The notes: generated from the sequence alone by a model not told the origin. 64,000 bases of DNA from Lachnospiraceae bacterium (GCA_021205755.1 JAJPWX010000127.1:1-64000), one strand, 5' to 3'; counted from the first letter of the stretch, positions 35,685-44,804 are shown. Numbers and translations: made by a program.

Positions 35685-37841
35685 ATGGAAAGTAACTTTA
35701 GAATTGTAACGGATGAGAATTGTTTCCTGCGGGGCAAACTGGGGATGGAAACTGTGGCACAGGCGGACGGAGCCAATCCTTGTCTGCAGGGCGAAAATGA
35801 CAGCGGGATTGAGGATGAGATCTTTTCCGGCTGGGCGGTTCAGGTGTTTCCGGAGGCGGAGGAAAACGGATGGATCAAGGCCGAGACACATTATGGATAT
35901 TCCGGCTATGTTGCGGTGACGCAGCTGGCGCCGATCAGCCGGGAAGAACTGATTCGCAGACAGGATCGAACACGCTTTTTCCGGATTGGTGTTCCAGTTG
36001 CGGATCTGCTTGACCGTCCAAAGGTGCAGGGATTGCCGCTGGAGCGGCTGCTGAAAAACGCGATTGTGGAGCGAATTTCCGGTGAGGAGGAAGAGCAGAT
36101 CGCAGGAAGTGGGATGACGGTGGATTCAGTAACGGCCCGGTCAGAAGACTTTGTGAATACGGAAGATGCGACTGTAAAGCCGGAAAAAATGGCGAACGCC
36201 GGGAGTGCGGATGGCTGGTGTCTGGTTCGCACGGCGGCAGGACGCTTGGGATATGTACATGAGAAGTATCTGCGGGAACGCAAGGATGACGATGCGTATT
36301 TGCTGTGGCCGGAAGGCGATGTGTCCATGAATGGAACGGATGGCCTGGAAACAGCGGATTCGGAAAGGAGTACTTTGAAGGACTTATCTGTTGAAGGGGC
36401 TCTTGAAGAAACGGGAAACGAAGCCGTGGCAAATTTCTTTCGGGAGCGCTTTCTCTCGAATATTCCGGAGGAAGAGTCTTTTCGCGCGAATCTGGTAGAG
36501 AGTGCCCGCGCATATCTGGGTGTGCAGTATCGCTGGGGTGGGAAGTCAGCTCTGGGGCTGGATTGTTCCGGACTTGTTTTCATGAGCTATCTGGAGAATG
36601 GAGTCCTGATTTACCGTGACGCGAAGATCGTGGAAGGATATCCGGTGAAGAAAATTTCACGTGAACAGCTGAAGCCGGGGGATCTGATCTTTTTCCCAGG
36701 GCATGTGGCGATGTATCTGGGAGAGGATCGCTATATCCATTCGACCGCGTACAAGGCGACGCCGTATGTCACGATCAACAGCCTGAATCCTGCGGATGAG
36801 GACTATCGGGATGATCTGGCGCATGGGATTACGGCTTGCGGAAGTGTGTTTGCGGGATGTACAGACAAGAAACTGACAAAGAAAAAAATGCCAGGTGTGG
36901 ATGGAGTGAATTGCGATGCTATCGCAGAAAAAGCTGGGTTAGTGGAAAAAGCTCCTATCGGAGAACAGAACGGGGTAAAGGAAAATGATTTCTCTGAGAG
37001 GAATACAGAGAATGGTGAAAGCAGGCACAAGGAAGCATATTGGGAGAACCTGCGCCGCCGTCTGGAGGCGATGCCGGGCAATGCCAGTGTTGTTTATAAA
37101 AATCTGTCCGATGGTGAGACGTTTACCTATCGTCCCGAAGAGCCGCATATCGCGGCAAGCGTGATAAAAATGTTCCTGATGGCCGCTGTTTTTCAGGGCT
37201 TTAAGGATGGGGATTTTGCCCCGGAGGATCGAATTGTGGTTCGGCGTGAGGATTGTGTGCCATCCTGCGGAGTGCTGACGTATTTACAGGAGGAACCGGC
37301 GGTTCGCATCCGGGATTTGGTTGAACTGATGATTATTGTCAGCGATAATACAGCGGCCAATGTTTTGTTTGATCTGGTGGGAGAGGAGCGGCTGGCTCAT
37401 TTCCTCCGGGGGACACTGGGGCTGGAGAAAACGGTTTTCAGCAGGAAAATGTTTGATTCCGGGCGTGCGGCGCAGGGAATTGAAAATTATGTGACGGCGG
37501 CGGACGCAGCATGGTTTCTGGAGGCGATTTACAGAGGTGAGTTGATTTCGCCGGAGGCCTCTGCCGAGATGTATCAGATTCTTACGCACCAGAGACTGAA
37601 TGGGAAAATTCCTTTTTATCTGCATACACTTCCGGATTCGCCGGTGATCGCGCACAAGACCGGTGAGGATGCCGGCACGACCCATGATGTGGCGGTGATT
37701 GAATCGCGGGACTCTTACGAAAAGCAGAAAAATGGAAGTGACGCATTTATTCTGTGCTTCCTCGGCAATGAGACGGATGTTCCGAAGTATGAGCGGCTGA
37801 TAGCGGAGACAGCGCGGGATTTGTACAGGATGAAAAAATGA
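35685..37841 (+). CDS. NlpC/P60 endopeptidase fused to a serine beta-lactamase-like domain
   Basis: The 718-residue protein has an SH3-like N-terminal half (residues about 1-200, ENGWIKAETHYGYSGYVAV), then an NlpC/P60 domain with YRWGGKSALGLDCSGL (Cys294), GHVAMYLGEDRYIHS, and an extended C-terminal serine hydrolase domain of the class A beta-lactamase/beta-lactamase2 type: SVIK at 492-495, SDN at 553-555 and KTG at 658-660. The first two parts match YkfC, the gamma-D-Glu-diaminopimelate endopeptidase partner of YkfB. No signal peptide is seen from this start. The fusion would join D-Ala or amide cleavage with L-D peptide cleavage. The start at 35685 follows AGAGGA. Confidence 0.82.
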   Translation: MESNFRIVTDENCFLRGKLGMETVAQADGANPCLQGENDSGIEDEIFSGWAVQVFPEAEENGWIKAETHYGYSGYVAVTQLAPISREELIRRQDRTRFFRIGVPVADLLDRPKVQGLPLERLLKNAIVERISGEEEEQIAGSGMTVDSVTARSEDFVNTEDATVKPEKMANAGSADGWCLVRTAAGRLGYVHEKYLRERKDDDAYLLWPEGDVSMNGTDGLETADSERSTLKDLSVEGALEETGNEAVANFFRERFLSNIPEEESFRANLVESARAYLGVQYRWGGKSALGLDCSGLVFMSYLENGVLIYRDAKIVEGYPVKKISREQLKPGDLIFFPGHVAMYLGEDRYIHSTAYKATPYVTINSLNPADEDYRDDLAHGITACGSVFAGCTDKKLTKKKMPGVDGVNCDAIAEKAGLVEKAPIGEQNGVKENDFSERNTENGESRHKEAYWENLRRRLEAMPGNASVVYKNLSDGETFTYRPEEPHIAASVIKMFLMAAVFQGFKDGDFAPEDRIVVRREDCVPSCGVLTYLQEEPAVRIRDLVELMIIVSDNTAANVLFDLVGEERLAHFLRGTLGLEKTVFSRKMFDSGRAAQGIENYVTAADAAWFLEAIYRGELISPEASAEMYQILTHQRLNGKIPFYLHTLPDSPVIAHKTGEDAGTTHDVAVIESRDSYEKQKNGSDAFILCFLGNETDVPKYERLIAETARDLYRMKK

Positions 37842-37904
37842 AAGATAGTCTAATGGAAATAGACTAAAATGAAAAAAATGAAAGATAGTCTAATACAAAT
37901 AGAC
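37830..37904 (+). repeat. Imperfect tandem duplication spanning the fusion gene's stop
   Basis: A 35-base unit at 37830-37864 is repeated at 37869-37904 with two substitutions and one extra A in the A-run. The first copy contains the last codons and stop TGA of the upstream gene. A slipped-strand or tandem duplication is the simple explanation. Confidence 0.65.
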
Positions 37905-38045
37905 GATCTTTACGAAAAATGCGATTCGCTTTCTGCTGGAATCGAAAAGCGATTCGCCAAGAGCCTGATATCTGTCATAAGCTTGCGTCGGATGATCGCC
38001 TTTCAGGGTATATAATAGCGGAAACGGTAATCATCAAATTCGCCC

Positions 38046-38074
38046 TTGACAAAACGGCGGGAAATAGCTATACT
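38046..38074 (+). promoter_or_regulatory. tyrS: Promoter of the tyrS T-box leader
   Basis: TTGACA (38046-38051), a 17-base spacer and TATACT (38069-38074): near-consensus, ending just before the leader RNA. Confidence 0.82.
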
Positions 38075-38080
38075 TTCTCA

Positions 38081-38460
38081 AAAGCGAGGAAGGGAACAAG
38101 TAGAGAACAGCGGAAGGTACAGAAAGTTACCGGCAGGGGCAGACCCGATGATGAGAGGTGCACGCGGAAGCTGTTTTTGAATACATCCCGGAGCTCCGCA
38201 CCAAACGGAATTTGCAGGAATGTCTGGTTCTGAAAAAGCAGAACACACGATAACTATAAAGGTGTTGAACCGTTATCCGGATTCTTAGTAGGCTGCGGCG
38301 GAGTGACATCCGTTATTCGGTGTCAGAGTATAGAGGGATCTGTTTTTCCTGTACTCAGTGAGGCGGACAGTGTGAGCTGTCTGTGAAATAAGGTGGTAAC
38401 ACGGGACTTACAGCTCTCGTCCTTATAAGAATGATTATAGGGATGGGGGCTTTTCTTTTT
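38081..38460 (+). ncRNA. T-box riboswitch (tyrosine) upstream of tyrS
   Basis: The leader has the full T-box arrangement. Stem I carries the specifier segment GAATACATCCCGGAG with the Tyr codon TAC at 38182-38184. The T-box sequence AAGGTGGTAACACGGG (38390-38405) binds the tRNA acceptor end. The terminator pairs GCTCTCGTCC with GGATGGGGGC at about 38413-38450 and is followed by a T-rich run to 38460. Uncharged tRNA-Tyr would stabilise the antiterminator and allow tyrS expression. Confidence 0.88.
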
Positions 38461-38519
38461 GTCTTCTCCCTAACCTGGATAAGCTGGGAACAAAGTAAAA
38501 CGAAAGTGAGGAAAAACCA

Positions 38520-39749
38520 ATGCAGATTTATGACGAACTGGTGGCAAGAGGCCTGATCGCGCAGGTGACGAATGAGGATAAGATCCGCGATCTGGTAAAC
38601 AATGGGAAGGCGACGTTTTATATCGGATTTGACCCGACGGCGGACAGCCTGCATGTCGGCCATTTTATGGCGCTGTGCCTGATGAAGCGGCTGCAGATGG
38701 CGGGAAATAAGCCGATTGCGCTGCTTGGCGGCGGCACGGGAATGATCGGAGACCCGTCCGGGAGAACGGATATGCGCCAGATGATGACGCCGGAGACAAT
38801 TCAGCACAACATCGACTGCTTTAAAGTGCAGATGAGCCGTTTCATTGACTTTTCGGATGATAAGGCGCTGATGGTGAACAATGCGGACTGGCTGATGAAG
38901 CTGAATTATGTGGAGCTGCTGCGCGAGGTGGGCGCGCATTTTTCCGTGAACCGGATGCTGACCGCGGAATGCTATAAGCAGCGCATGGAGCGGGGCTTAA
39001 GTTTCCTGGAGTTTAACTACATGATTATGCAGAGCTATGATTTTTATATGCTCTTTCAGAACTATGGCTGCAATATGCAGTTCGGCGGCGATGATCAGTG
39101 GAGCAATATGCTGGGCGGCACGGAGCTGATTCGCCGCAAGCTGGGCAAGGATGCGTACGCGATGACAATTACGCTTCTGCTGAATTCCGAAGGAAAGAAG
39201 ATGGGCAAGACGCAGAGCGGTGCGGTGTGGCTGGATCCGAATAAAACCTCTCCGTTTGATTTTTACCAGTACTGGAGAAACGTGGCGGACGCAGACGTGC
39301 TGAAATGCCTGCGGATGTTGACCTTCCTGCCGCTGGAGCAGATCAATGAGATGGACAAATGGGAAGGCAGCCAGCTCAATACGGCGAAGGAGATTCTGGC
39401 GTACGAGCTGACGGCTCTGGTTCACGGCGAGGAAGAAGCGAAGAAGGCACAGGAAGGTGCACGCGCGCTTTTCGCCGGAGGCGGAAATGCCGCGGATATG
39501 CCGACCGCTGAGATTACGGAAGCGGATCTGGATGAAAATGGCGCGATTGAACTGATTTCTCTGCTCTTAAAAGCCGGGCTGGTACCGTCCCGCTCCGAAG
39601 GACGCCGCGCGATCGAGCAGGGTGGCGTGACAGTGGACGGCGAGAAGGTGACAGATGTCAAAGCCGTAGTGGCCGGAGAAAAGCTTGCGGATGGCCTGGT
39701 GCTGAAGCGCGGAAAGAAAAACTTCCGGAAGGTGCTGCTGAAAAAATAA
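38520..39749 (+). CDS. tyrS: Tyrosyl-tRNA synthetase
   Basis: The 409-residue class I synthetase charges tRNA-Tyr. It has the HIGH-type motif HVGHFM, tyrosine-binding [12 protein letters not shown], the KMSKS-like KMGKTQSG and a C-terminal S4-type RNA-binding domain ([20 protein letters not shown]). The start follows GAGGAAAAACC, and the gene is preceded by a tyrosine-specific T-box. Confidence 0.97.
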   Translation: MQIYDELVARGLIAQVTNEDKIRDLVNNGKATFYIGFDPTADSLHVGHFMALCLMKRLQMAGNKPIALLGGGTGMIGDPSGRTDMRQMMTPETIQHNIDCFKVQMSRFIDFSDDKALMVNNADWLMKLNYVELLREVGAHFSVNRMLTAECYKQRMERGLSFLEFNYMIMQSYDFYMLFQNYGCNMQFGGDDQWSNMLGGTELIRRKLGKDAYAMTITLLLNSEGKKMGKTQSGAVWLDPNKTSPFDFYQYWRNVADADVLKCLRMLTFLPLEQINEMDKWEGSQLNTAKEILAYELTALVHGEEEAKKAQEGARALFAGGGNAADMPTAEITEADLDENGAIELISLLLKAGLVPSRSEGRRAIEQGGVTVDGEKVTDVKAVVAGEKLADGLVLKRGKKNFRKVLLKK

Positions 39750-39825
39750 TACCGTATAACCCGCACTTGTATTTTTCTGTGAATTGCTTCATATAGTAAA
39801 TAGACGGAAAACAGGGCGGGACAGG

Positions 39826-40740
39826 ATGAAAAAGAATTTTCCGATGATTGTTTTTTCCTGCATGACAGCGGTTGTTTTGCTGATTTGTATATACAGGAGT
39901 CTGCCGCGGGAGGATGTGGCGGAGAAAGCTCCCGAAGTCGCGGATGCGGTTTCGGGAGCGGAAGGTATTCAGATGGATGTTCCCCTGGAAGGAACGTCTA
40001 CAGCAGATGTGACTCCGGGAACGGTAGCGCCAGCAGATGTGGCTCTGGAAGTGGAAGAAAAAGATGCAGCAGTAGCAGTGGACGCGACGCCAGAGACAAA
40101 AGAGACAGAAACAGAGACGGCGTGGGAAATTGAAACTGCTCGAACAACGGAAACAGAATGGGAAAATGAAACGGAATGGGACGAAACCAGGCGTGTGGCG
40201 CTGACCTTTGACGATGGCCCGCATCCGGTTTATACAGTGAAGCTGCTGGATGGTCTGGCCGAGCGCGGCGTACAGGCGACGTTTTTTGTGATTGGTGAAA
40301 ATATTCCTGGCAATGAGGAGATCATTGCCCGAATGGATCAGGAAGGGCACCTGATCGGAAATCATACCTATGACCATGTGAAAATCACGGATTTGAGTGT
40401 GGAAGAGGCCTGTGAGCAGGTGGAGAAGACCAGCGCCCTGGTAAAAGAAATTACCGGCAAGGATACAGAATACGTGCGTCCACCGTTCGGCTCGTGGCGA
40501 AAGGATCTGGAGTGTTCTTTTGAAATGATTCCGGTACTTTGGGATGTGGATCCGCTGGACTGGACGACGTGTAATGTGAGTGATGTTGTGCGGCGGGTAC
40601 TCGAAGCAGTCGAGCCGGACGACATTATTTTATTACATGATTACTATGAATCCTCAGTAGACGCAGCGCTTTTGATTGTGGACGCGCTGACGGAGCAGGG
40701 ATATACGTTTGTGACGGTGGATGAACTGATTTTGGAGTAA
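39826..40740 (+). CDS. Membrane-anchored polysaccharide deacetylase (NodB domain)
   Basis: A short N-terminal membrane anchor (residues about 6-23, MIVFSCMTAVVLLICIYRSL) is followed by a low-complexity Glu/Thr/Ala-rich linker (about 30-120) and a CE4 NodB domain. The metal and catalytic residues are visible: TFDDGP at 127-132 with Asp129/130, NHTYDH with His180 and His184, RPPFGSWR, and LLHDYY. Such enzymes N-deacetylate cell-wall GlcNAc or MurNAc outside the membrane and can confer lysozyme resistance. The start at 39826 is preferred over the open frame from 39784. Confidence 0.88.
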   Translation: MKKNFPMIVFSCMTAVVLLICIYRSLPREDVAEKAPEVADAVSGAEGIQMDVPLEGTSTADVTPGTVAPADVALEVEEKDAAVAVDATPETKETETETAWEIETARTTETEWENETEWDETRRVALTFDDGPHPVYTVKLLDGLAERGVQATFFVIGENIPGNEEIIARMDQEGHLIGNHTYDHVKITDLSVEEACEQVEKTSALVKEITGKDTEYVRPPFGSWRKDLECSFEMIPVLWDVDPLDWTTCNVSDVVRRVLEAVEPDDIILLHDYYESSVDAALLIVDALTEQGYTFVTVDELILE

Positions 40741-40786
40741 ATTTGTTGGAAACAAATGCATTTAAAGTGGAATGGGAGGTAGTCAT

Positions 40787-40954
40787 ATGAAAGACGAATA
40801 TGATATTGAGAAATTAAATCCACGGAAAAATCCTTACTCGAATCGTTTAAAACGGCAGATTACGATTAATATAGACGAAAGTACAATAAAATATTTCAAG
40901 GAACAGTCAGAGACTGAATTGAAGTGGAAAGAAGAATGTAATGGATCTATTTGA
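40787..40954 (+). pseudogene. Truncated BrnA-type antitoxin
   Basis: The start MKDEYDIEKLNPRKNPYSN and the strand QITINIDESTIKYFKEQSE match BrnA/CopG-type antitoxins, whose ribbon-helix-helix continues YQTRINAVLRDYV. Here the sequence becomes TELKWKEECNGSI and stops, removing the last helix and the C-terminus. No BrnT toxin is visible nearby. The ribosome site is good (GGGAGG), but the gene ends inside the leader of rarA. It is a remnant. Confidence 0.6.
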
Positions 40955-42257
40955 ATACGCAAGAACAAAAACAATGCAGGAGGATGCTCCGCTGGCGTCG
41001 CGGATTCGCCCGCGGACACTGGATGAGATCGTCGGACAGCAGCATATTATAGGAAAAGATAAGATGCTGTATCGCGCGATACAGGCGGACAAGCTGAGTT
41101 CCCTGATTCTTTACGGACCGCCGGGAACAGGCAAGACGACGATTGCGAAGGTGATTGCCAATACGACGCAGGCGGAATTTACGCAGATCAATGCGACCGT
41201 GGCCGGGAAAAAGGACATGGAAGAAGTCGTGAAGAAGGCGAAGGATTCCCTTGGCATGTACGGGAAACGAACGATTCTCTTTGTGGATGAGATTCATCGG
41301 TTTAACAAGGGGCAGCAGGATTATCTGCTTCCGTTTGTAGAGGACGGGACGCTGATTCTGATCGGCGCGACGACGGAGAATCCGTATTTTGAGGTCAATG
41401 GCGCGCTCCTTTCCAGGTCGGTGATTTTTGAATTAAAGCCTCTGGAAAAAGAAGACATCCGTGCTCTGATTCACCGAGCGGTCTATGACGAAGAGCGCGG
41501 CATGGGGGCGTACAATGCCGAAATCGACGCGGACGCGGAGGAGTTTCTGGCGGATATCGCGGATGGGGATGCCCGGCGGGCGCTCAATGCGGTGGAGTTG
41601 GGAGTCCTTACGACCTCGCCGGACGCGGACGGGAAAATCCATATCACGCTGGAGGTTGCTTCGGAATGTATTCAGAAGCGGGTGGTTCGTTATGACAAGG
41701 ATGGGGATGCGCACTATGACGTTATCTCGGCCTTTATCAAAAGCATGCGCGGCTCCGATCCGGATGCGGCGGTTTACTATCTGGCGCGGATGCTGTACGC
41801 GGGCGAGAGCGTGACGTTTATCGCGCGGCGGATCATGATCTGCGCGTCAGAGGATGTCGGAAACGCGGATCCGCAGGCCTTGCAGGTGGCAGTGGCTGCC
41901 TCTCAGGCAGTGGAGCGGGTCGGGATGCCGGAGGCGCAGCTGATTCTGGCACAGGCTGCGATCTACATTGCCTGCGCGCCTAAGAGCAATTCCGCGACAA
42001 ACGCTATTTTTGGCGCATTGGAGGCGGTAAAACAGACGCCGGCGGCCGTCCCGCCGCATTTGCAGGATTCGCATTACAAGGGTGCGGCGAAGCTGGGGCA
42101 TGGAGTCGGGTATGAGTACGCACATGACTGCCCGAAGCATTTTTCAAGGCAGCAGTACCTGCCGGATTCTCTCAAAGACCGGAAATTTTACGAGCCGTCT
42201 GAGAATGGATATGAGCAGAATATTCGAGAATATCTCAGATGGGTACGTGAATCGTAA
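40941..42257 (+). CDS. rarA: Replication-associated recombination protein A (RarA/MgsA)
   Basis: The 438-residue AAA+ ATPase acts at stalled replication forks. It has Walker A GPPGTGKTTIA, Walker B LFVDEIHRFNKGQQD, sensor 1 GATTENPYFEVNGALLSR and the RarA-specific C-terminal part (PAAVPPHLQDSHYKGAAKL, then GYEYAHDCPKHFSRQQYLPD). The start follows GGAAAGAAGA and overlaps the antitoxin remnant's end. Confidence 0.96.
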   Translation: MDLFEYARTKTMQEDAPLASRIRPRTLDEIVGQQHIIGKDKMLYRAIQADKLSSLILYGPPGTGKTTIAKVIANTTQAEFTQINATVAGKKDMEEVVKKAKDSLGMYGKRTILFVDEIHRFNKGQQDYLLPFVEDGTLILIGATTENPYFEVNGALLSRSVIFELKPLEKEDIRALIHRAVYDEERGMGAYNAEIDADAEEFLADIADGDARRALNAVELGVLTTSPDADGKIHITLEVASECIQKRVVRYDKDGDAHYDVISAFIKSMRGSDPDAAVYYLARMLYAGESVTFIARRIMICASEDVGNADPQALQVAVAASQAVERVGMPEAQLILAQAAIYIACAPKSNSATNAIFGALEAVKQTPAAVPPHLQDSHYKGAAKLGHGVGYEYAHDCPKHFSRQQYLPDSLKDRKFYEPSENGYEQNIREYLRWVRES

Positions 42258-42293
42258 AGCTGACGAATACTTTTCGACATACATTCATATAGA

Positions 42294-42333
42294 AAAACAC
42301 TGGAGACATACGATGATATCTCCAGTGTTTTTT
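42294..42333. terminator. Terminator between convergent rarA and the TMEM165-type gene
   Basis: AAAACACTGGAGA (42294-42306) pairs with TCTCCAGTGTTTT (42319-42331), 13 base pairs, with a T-run on the plus strand and an A-rich flank that gives Ts on the minus strand. It may serve both genes. Confidence 0.82.
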
Positions 42334-42355
42334 ATGCGCAGGGCTGCTTCGAATA

Positions 42356-43033
42356 TCAGCTCTGACAGACCTTCTGATGTTTTTTCCATGTACAGATGCA
42401 AAGCACCGCGAACAGCGCGGCCGCACATCCGGCGATGACCCAGGAAATCCATCCTGCCGTCAGAAGACAGACACCGTCCTTCATAGTGGTAAATCCGAAG
42501 ACCGCAAAGATCACGAACGCCAGCTTATCCAGAAAACCGGCCGGCATTTTGCTTTCGATCAGATGACCGACCAGCATACCGATCAGATCCGCCGCAAACA
42601 GGCCAATGGAGCAGGCTAGCCAGACCAGGATGGCATTGTTTATACCTTCATTTGCGGCGAAGGTGATGGCGGTCAGCTGTGTTTTGTCTCCCAGCTCCGC
42701 GATGAAAAAGGTGCCGAAGACGGTCAGAATCGGCGGGAATTTGGATTCCTTTACATTCTCTTCTTCGCCGTCTTCCACCTTACATAGTGTCGTCCATGCA
42801 AAATAGAAGAAAGCGAGGGCGGCGACGATTTTGATCAGCCAGGTCGGAATAAACTGGCTGATTAAGGCGCCTAAGCCTACCGCGATTGCGTTCAGCGCCA
42901 GAATCGAGGCGCCGGAGCCAAGGATGATATCCCGAAGCTTATAGCGGGAGGTCATGGCGATCATTAGAAGCTGTGTCTTATCGCCCATCTCGGCGATAAA
43001 CATGGTGAAAAGAATTTGCAGAAACAATAGCAT
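42356..43033 (-). CDS. TMEM165/GDT1-family divalent cation transporter
   Basis: The 225-residue membrane protein has six hydrophobic helices in two repeats, each with the hallmark E-x-G-D-K-T/S motif: EMGDKTQLL near residue 15 and ELGDKTQLT near 117. UPF0016/GDT1 proteins transport Mn2+ (or Ca2+) and relatives such as MneA confer manganese tolerance. The start at 43033 lies directly behind AAAGGAGG. It is preceded by a yybP-ykoY-type leader, which fits a manganese exporter switched on when Mn2+ is high. Confidence 0.9.
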   Translation of the reverse strand: MLLFLQILFTMFIAEMGDKTQLLMIAMTSRYKLRDIILGSGASILALNAIAVGLGALISQFIPTWLIKIVAALAFFYFAWTTLCKVEDGEEENVKESKFPPILTVFGTFFIAELGDKTQLTAITFAANEGINNAILVWLACSIGLFAADLIGMLVGHLIESKMPAGFLDKLAFVIFAVFGFTTMKDGVCLLTAGWISWVIAGCAAALFAVLCICTWKKHQKVCQS

Positions 43034-43063
43034 GATATTCCTCCTTTGTGGTGAGCTGCCCAT

Positions 43064-43106
43064 AAAAAAACTCATGTATGGCAGCCACATAGTACCATAC
43101 ATGAGT
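43064..43106 (-). terminator. Riboswitch-controlled terminator
   Basis: On the minus strand ACTCATGTATGG and CCATACATGAGT (43095-43106 and 43070-43081 on the plus strand) form a 12-base-pair stem followed by seven Ts. Its 5' arm overlaps the 3' strand of aptamer helix P1 (43099-43104), so aptamer and terminator exclude each other. Confidence 0.8.
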
Positions 43107-43208
43107 CTCGTTATTTCATACAAGCCAGATCCTTTTCGATATGACAGGAAAGGATCAGTATGTTGACTTGCAACACGCTCCAAAGGGGTGCCAACTACTC
43201 CCTCATGT
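43099..43208 (-). ncRNA. yybP-ykoY-type (manganese) riboswitch aptamer
   Basis: On the minus strand the leader shows GGGAGTAG near the 5' end, GTCAACA in the middle and GAGAC near the 3' end, in the order and spacing of yybP-ykoY aptamers. The ends pair as P1 (ACATGA with TCATGT). Ligand binding closes P1 and so prevents the overlapping terminator, an ON-switch in line with the known Mn2+ response. A promoter lies just upstream. Confidence 0.78.
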
Positions 43209-43214
43209 CGTTTT

Positions 43215-43243
43215 AAAATAGCATGATTCCATGAAAAAAGCAA
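43215..43243 (-). promoter_or_regulatory. Promoter of the riboswitch transcript
   Basis: On the minus strand TTGCTT (43238-43243), 17 bases and TATTTT (43215-43220) lie directly before the aptamer. Confidence 0.6.
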
Positions 43244-43296
43244 TCCCCAATTAAAAAATATTTGGCTTTTACAGGGCGCAGAAAGTTGAGAAGAAC

Positions 43297-43782
43297 TCAC
43301 TCCCGCGTCAGATCACAGAATACCGCCTGGCAGGCCTTCTCATAGTCCTGCGGCGTAAGTGTAAGCTGCAGGCCGATTTTTCCGCCGCTGACGGCGATTT
43401 TTTCATAAAGAAGCGCACTCTCGTCCATAAAAACCGGATAGTTCTTTTTCATGCCGATTGCGGTGCAGCCGCCGCGAATGTAGCCTGTGACGGCCTGAAT
43501 GTCTTTGACATGGATCATCGCCAGAGATTTGCAGCCGGCAGCTTTGGCGGCCTTTTTCAGGTCGAGTTCGGTGTCAATCGGAAGCGCAAACACAAAATAC
43601 GCGCGCTCTGGGCTGACCGTGACGAGTGTTTTGAAGACAATTTCGTGCGGGAGGCCGAGCAGGTCGGCGGCGTGCTGGCCGTCAATAAACTCTTCGCACT
43701 CGTAGGTCTGGAATGTATATGGAATTTTCATGCGGTCGAGGATCCGCATGGCATTTGTCTTGATTTCCTTTTGCTTTGCCAT
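43297..43782 (-). CDS. ybaK: Cys-tRNA(Pro)/aminoacyl-tRNA deacylase, YbaK/EbsC type
   Basis: The 161-residue editing-domain protein hydrolyses mischarged aminoacyl-tRNA. It has the YbaK/ProX fold landmarks: ADLLGLPHEIVFKTLV, FVFALPIDTELDLKKAAKAAG, and the substrate-site segment GYIRGGCTAIGMKKNYPVFM. Length and motifs are normal. The gene lies behind the riboswitch-controlled transporter gene on the same strand, about 260 bases upstream of its start. Confidence 0.9.
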   Translation of the reverse strand: MAKQKEIKTNAMRILDRMKIPYTFQTYECEEFIDGQHAADLLGLPHEIVFKTLVTVSPERAYFVFALPIDTELDLKKAAKAAGCKSLAMIHVKDIQAVTGYIRGGCTAIGMKKNYPVFMDESALLYEKIAVSGGKIGLQLTLTPQDYEKACQAVFCDLTRE

Positions 43783-44005
43783 TTTGTAATCCTTTCATTT
43801 AACAGTGTACGGCGAGCCTGACATCTGCTGTCCGATTTTGCCGGAATGTCTTATTTGGCTGCGATCCTATTCGAGAAAGCTGCGGTCGGTGCAAGTATAC
43901 TGCAGTTTTCTGGATTTGTACAGTTTTTGTATCTATTCAGAATAGCATCGAAAAGAATGAAAAGCTGGCCGATGTTTCCTGGTACTCCGGCAGGCTTTGG
44001 CGCAT

Positions 44006-44677
44006 ATGATAGAGAAAAAGAATCCAGAGGCATCTATGGGCTATATTAATAATAGAAGAAACGCATTCAAAAAACCGGGGGAAATGCCGCTGTCATCACA
44101 CCGGGAACCTTTCCTGTGCGCGGAAGAAATTGAATCTGAGGGACAGAAATTCGTGGAAAAAGAACCGGAGGAGAAGAAATCCGAGCAAAAGAAACCTGCA
44201 GGGAACAAATCGATAGAAGAGAAGCATGGTCAGCTGGGATTTTCGTCAATTATACCAGTGGATTTTTCAAATCCGACGGATGAAATGCAGACAGAGCGGG
44301 ATTTCCGGATGCTGCAGTCCATGTATCCGAATACAGCGAAGGAATTACTTCCGCTCATTGAGGAGGAGTGCGACCGGATGGAATACGAAGGGAGCGCCAT
44401 GTTTGACGAGTACCCGGATTTTACGACCGTTTATACCATGCAGAAAAAAATCGCGGCGGCAGCACGGGAGCAAGGGATCACAGGGAAAAGGGCTGGAGAT
44501 GCGGATCACCGCCCGGATTCGGCCAAAAGCGCGATCGTGAGTTCAAAAGAAAATGAAATTGCGGAAGAAGGAGCGGACAATGTGTGTGTGCCGCTGGAGG
44601 ATCTGATTCGGGTGATGGTGCTGCAGGAGATGCACCGCAGGCGCGGACGCTACCGTTTCTGCCGGGATAAATGTTAA
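44006..44677 (+). CDS. Hypothetical protein, Lachnospiraceae-type
   Basis: The product of about 223 residues has a Lys/Glu-rich N-terminal half with repeated charge patterns, then a compact conserved-looking stretch: ERDFRMLQSMYPNTAKELLP followed by LIEEECDRMEYEGSAMFDEY and PDFTTVYTMQKKIAAAA. The C-terminus has LEDLIRVMVLQEMHRRRGR. I recall similar unnamed proteins in Lachnospiraceae but no function. Starts at 44006 or 44036 are both possible (no strong ribosome site), and a TTG at 43997 is open. Confidence 0.5.
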   Translation: MIEKKNPEASMGYINNRRNAFKKPGEMPLSSHREPFLCAEEIESEGQKFVEKEPEEKKSEQKKPAGNKSIEEKHGQLGFSSIIPVDFSNPTDEMQTERDFRMLQSMYPNTAKELLPLIEEECDRMEYEGSAMFDEYPDFTTVYTMQKKIAAAAREQGITGKRAGDADHRPDSAKSAIVSSKENEIAEEGADNVCVPLEDLIRVMVLQEMHRRRGRYRFCRDKC

Positions 44678-44729
44678 TGGCGGCCCAAAGACAGCTGAAA
44701 AACCATTTATCTGTACGGGCAAAAAAGAC

Positions 44730-44758
44730 TTGTTCAATCCGTTTCCGGATAGTATACT
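44730..44758 (+). promoter_or_regulatory. Promoter of the 825-residue membrane-anchored protein
   Basis: TTGTTC (44730-44735), 17 bases and TATACT (44753-44758), 46 bases before the ATG. Confidence 0.7.
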
Positions 44759-44804
44759 AATAAAGAATAAAGAGTAATACCGGAAGAAAACAGGAGAATT
44801 ACTT

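Noticed and set aside
35906-36583. Minus-strand frames opposite the NlpC/P60 fusion
   Set aside because: Low-complexity, antisense to strong motifs; no independent support.
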